NCBI GenBank assembly: GCA_900540495.1
Contig: UQGA01000027.1
Location: 1-15,595, forward strand
Direction: 5' to 3'
From: an uncultured Eubacteriales bacterium
GTDB taxonomy: Bacteria; Bacillota; Clostridia; Christensenellales; CAG-138
Length of the DNA: 15,595 nucleotides
Shown here one piece after another: positions 13,805 to 15,595 of this stretch. The notes under the pieces were generated by a model. That model did no database searches. It saw nothing but the letters and a program-made list of their open reading frames with translations, and was not told the origin of the DNA. The stretch's first letter is position 1. Every line of letters starts with the position of its first letter. Position numbers and translations under genes: made by a program.

Positions 13805-13823
13805 CATCCGATCTGATCGGATG
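13805..13823 (-). promoter_or_regulatory. 19-base palindrome before the SIS gene
   Basis: CATCCGATC-T-GATCGGATG is a perfect 9-base inverted repeat with a single central base. It lies between the IIB stop and the SIS ribosome binding site. As DNA it could be an operator; as RNA it forms a 7-pair hairpin with a 5-base loop next to the Shine-Dalgarno. Confidence 0.4.
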
Positions 13824-13846
13824 GCCTTAATACTTCCAGGGATACT

Positions 13847-14167
13847 TCAGCCCTGCTTTTGTCCTGCCAGCTTCAGGATGTTGTCCAGCACAACGTCCCC
13901 CTTCGCCAGCGCGTATTCGTACATGCCAATCTCACCGATCGCAACGGAGTAGCCCTTGAGGTACTCCCTGATATCCGCAGCCTGCCCGCGAATCTGCGGT
14001 GCAAGCAGCACAACGTCCACCGCATTGAAATCCTGATCCTTAAAGTTCAAAGACGGCTGGCAGTGGATATCAATTTCCATATCCCGCGCAGCGGCAGACT
14101 TTCGGACTGCATTGACAATAACGCTGGAAGACATTCCCATCGCGCATAAAATAACAACTCGCAGCAT
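13847..14167 (-). CDS. PTS lactose/cellobiose-family IIB component
   Basis: A 106-residue IIB that carries phosphate on a cysteine and gives it to the sugar during import. The start MLRVVILCAMGMSSS shows the family P-loop with the phosphorylated Cys8. Length matches IIB proteins of the Lac family. The start at 14167 is chosen because AGGAGAAGG lies just upstream, while a longer in-frame ATG at 14224 sits inside a strong hairpin with no ribosome binding site. It follows IIC after 91 bases and precedes the SIS gene by 61 bases. Confidence 0.94.
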   Translation of the reverse strand: MLRVVILCAMGMSSSVIVNAVRKSAAARDMEIDIHCQPSLNFKDQDFNAVDVVLLAPQIRGQAADIREYLKGYSVAIGEIGMYEYALAKGDVVLDNILKLAGQKQG

Positions 14168-14192
14168 TGACCTTCTCCTCTTTCTTTGATTC

Positions 14193-14234
14193 AAATGTAC
14201 GTATGGGGTTATGCTTTCCCCCATACGTACATTT
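14193..14234 (-). other. 16-bp perfect intercistronic hairpin between IIC and IIB
   Basis: AAATGTACGTATGGGG (14193-14208) and CCCCATACGTACATTT (14219-14234) are perfect 16-base inverted repeats with a 10-base loop. The structure lies in the 91-base gap between the IIC stop and the IIB start, ending a few bases before the IIB ribosome binding site. No U-run follows on the minus strand, so it is more likely an mRNA stability or processing element, or a partial terminator, than a full terminator. Confidence 0.65.
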
Positions 14235-14258
14235 ATGCCTGCTTTTAGGACTTGTTCG

Positions 14259-15542
14259 TTACTCGGCTACCTCTGCTACGCCGGTTTCCTCCGCAATGCA
14301 CCTCTTCTCCCAAATCTTGGCAAACGGGTACCACATGATGCCGACGATTACGATCAGAATAACCTGCGCCACAACGGCTCTCCAGTCGCCGCCGGTGGAG
14401 AGGTACGGCCCGATCAGCGGCGGAATCGACCACGGCGTCTGTACGAACGTCGTGCTGATGAGGCCAATCCTTGTCAGGATATAGCCATACAGACCGGCAA
14501 ACACGCTGATGCCGACGAACGGGATCAGAAGGATCGGGTTGAGCACGATCGGAATGCCGAACATAAACGGCTCGTTGATGTTGAAGAGGCCCGGCGCCAG
14601 CTCAACGCGGGTCACCTCGCGCAGACGCACCGACTTGGATTTCCAGAAAATGGCGATGAGCGGCAATGTAAAGCCGACGCCGCCGACCATGATCCAATTG
14701 AACACAAAGGGCTCGGTGAACACGCGCACCATTTCTTCGCCGGCTGCACGCGCCGCCGCGTTATCAGCAATACCGGCCACAAGGAACGGATACAGCACGC
14801 CCCAGACGGTGAAGGAACCGCCGTGAATACCCACAAACCAGAGCGCCGTAAGGAACAGCGTGCAGAGAACAACGGCATACCAGGTGTCCGTCAGGGACAT
14901 CAGCGGGGAAATGACCTTGGACAGCAGCGCCGTGAGGTCGAACTTGAGGATAACGCTGATTACCCAGAAGAAGACGAGCAAAATCGCCATCGGGACCAGC
15001 GCGGAGAAGGAAGCGGAAATGGTTTCCGGTACCTGCTCCGGCATCTTGATGCCGATGTGCTTGTCGCGGCACAGGCGCATAAACTCCACGGCAATAATCG
15101 TCGTGATGAACACGGTGAACATGCCGCTGCCGCCAAAGTTGGCAACTGCCATCACGCCATCGCCGATCGGCGCCGCCGTAATCAAGAAGCATGCGAGGGA
15201 AACCATCGCCGCCGTGATGGGCTCCATCTTGTAAGCCTTCGCCAGCTCGGCGCCAAGGCTGACCGAGAGGTACAGGCTCATAAAGCCCATCGTCATGCCG
15301 TTGAGCGTGTTGAGAGCGGGCACAACCGGCGCAAAGAAGTTCGCAAGGCTTTCAAACGGAAGGCTGGTAAAGATCAACGGAATCGAGCCAACGATGATCA
15401 GCGGAATAATCCTGATCAGGGCGGAGCGAATGGCCGCCATATGGCGCTGGTTCCCAAACTTTACCAGTGGTGGCGCAATGCGCTTTTCGATCCAGGCGCC
15501 GAATTTCTCCAGCCACTTCCAGGACCCTTTTTTCTTTTCCAT
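14259..15542 (-). CDS. PTS lactose/cellobiose-family IIC permease
   Basis: A 427-residue integral membrane permease with about ten hydrophobic segments, which binds the sugar outside and hands it to IIB for phosphorylation. The two residues key for sugar binding in the family's ChbC structure are present: His240 in GIHGG and Glu324 in FNINEPFMFGIP. The start at 15542 is chosen because AAAGGAG is 8 bases upstream; a GTG at 15551 directly adjoins that site and is unlikely. It is the first gene of the minus-strand operon in view. The promoter should lie near or beyond the window edge; a short CCCGA-ACA-TCGGG repeat (15571-15583) is upstream. Substrate cannot be read; no phospho-glycosidase is nearby. 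Confidence 0.95.
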   Translation of the reverse strand: MEKKKGSWKWLEKFGAWIEKRIAPPLVKFGNQRHMAAIRSALIRIIPLIIVGSIPLIFTSLPFESLANFFAPVVPALNTLNGMTMGFMSLYLSVSLGAELAKAYKMEPITAAMVSLACFLITAAPIGDGVMAVANFGGSGMFTVFITTIIAVEFMRLCRDKHIGIKMPEQVPETISASFSALVPMAILLVFFWVISVILKFDLTALLSKVISPLMSLTDTWYAVVLCTLFLTALWFVGIHGGSFTVWGVLYPFLVAGIADNAAARAAGEEMVRVFTEPFVFNWIMVGGVGFTLPLIAIFWKSKSVRLREVTRVELAPGLFNINEPFMFGIPIVLNPILLIPFVGISVFAGLYGYILTRIGLISTTFVQTPWSIPPLIGPYLSTGGDWRAVVAQVILIVIVGIMWYPFAKIWEKRCIAEETGVAEVAE

Positions 15543-15595
15543 ACGTGACACTCCTTTGTTTTCTTGATATCCCGAACATCGGGTATTATCTGCAA

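Noticed and set aside
14211..15548. 445-residue plus-strand open frame opposite IIC, rich in charged residues
   Set aside because: It mirrors the membrane protein gene in antisense, with very low-complexity polar composition and no family motif.
15571..15583. Operator upstream of IIC (CCCGA-ACA-TCGGG)
   Set aside because: The arms are only five bases long and the promoter region is cut by the window edge, so it could be chance.

Overview
The window (15.6 kb, GC-rich coding DNA with AT-rich promoter regions) looks like a chromosomal catabolic locus of a strictly anaerobic, fairly high-GC Bacillota, probably class Clostridia. This is inferred from strong AGGAGG ribosome binding sites, sigma-A-type promoters, an oxygen-sensitive glycyl radical enzyme with its activase, and an HPr that has a serine at the place of the regulatory Ser46. 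There are no RNA genes, insertion sequences, CRISPR arrays or phage genes, and no transcription regulator is encoded here.

Layout. (1) 115-1875, +: PTS Enzyme I. (2) 1978-3250, -: HPr (ptsH) followed by a PHP-domain phosphoesterase. ptsI and ptsH are convergent rather than in the usual ptsHI operon. (3) 3251-3500: an AT-rich divergent promoter region with two sigma-A-like promoters and a 20-bp palindrome. (4) 3501-9355, +: a tight five-gene operon of two amidohydrolase-fold proteins (here called A and B), an iron-type alcohol dehydrogenase close to 4-hydroxybutyrate dehydrogenase, a glycyl radical enzyme and its radical-SAM activase. It ends at a bidirectional terminator (9400-9435). (5) 15542 down to 9447, -: an operon read IIC, IIB, SIS-domain protein, IIA, then four more amidohydrolase-fold proteins (F, E, D, C in transcription order). 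A terminator-like hairpin lies between E and D. Its promoter is probably upstream of the window edge.

The striking feature is six paralogous ~238-residue TIM-barrel amidohydrolase-2 proteins in one locus. They fall into three pairs (A/F, B/E, C/D). The metal-ligand positions line up by simple residue counting and are progressively lost: C has all of them, D lacks one, E lacks one, B lacks two, F keeps one and A keeps none. The gene order A-B on one strand matches F-E on the other, which suggests duplication of a two-gene cassette.

Working model (inference): a complete PTS phosphoryl chain (EI, HPr, lactose/cellobiose-family IIA, IIB, IIC) imports and phosphorylates an unidentified sugar or polyol. 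The SIS protein and the amidohydrolase set convert it. The glycyl radical enzyme cleaves or dehydrates an intermediate, and the iron dehydrogenase reduces the resulting aldehyde or ketone to regenerate NAD+. No 6-phospho-glycosidase is present, and the radical enzyme lacks several residues known from glycerol dehydratase, so the substrate is probably not a standard one. This combination may be an undescribed anaerobic pathway.
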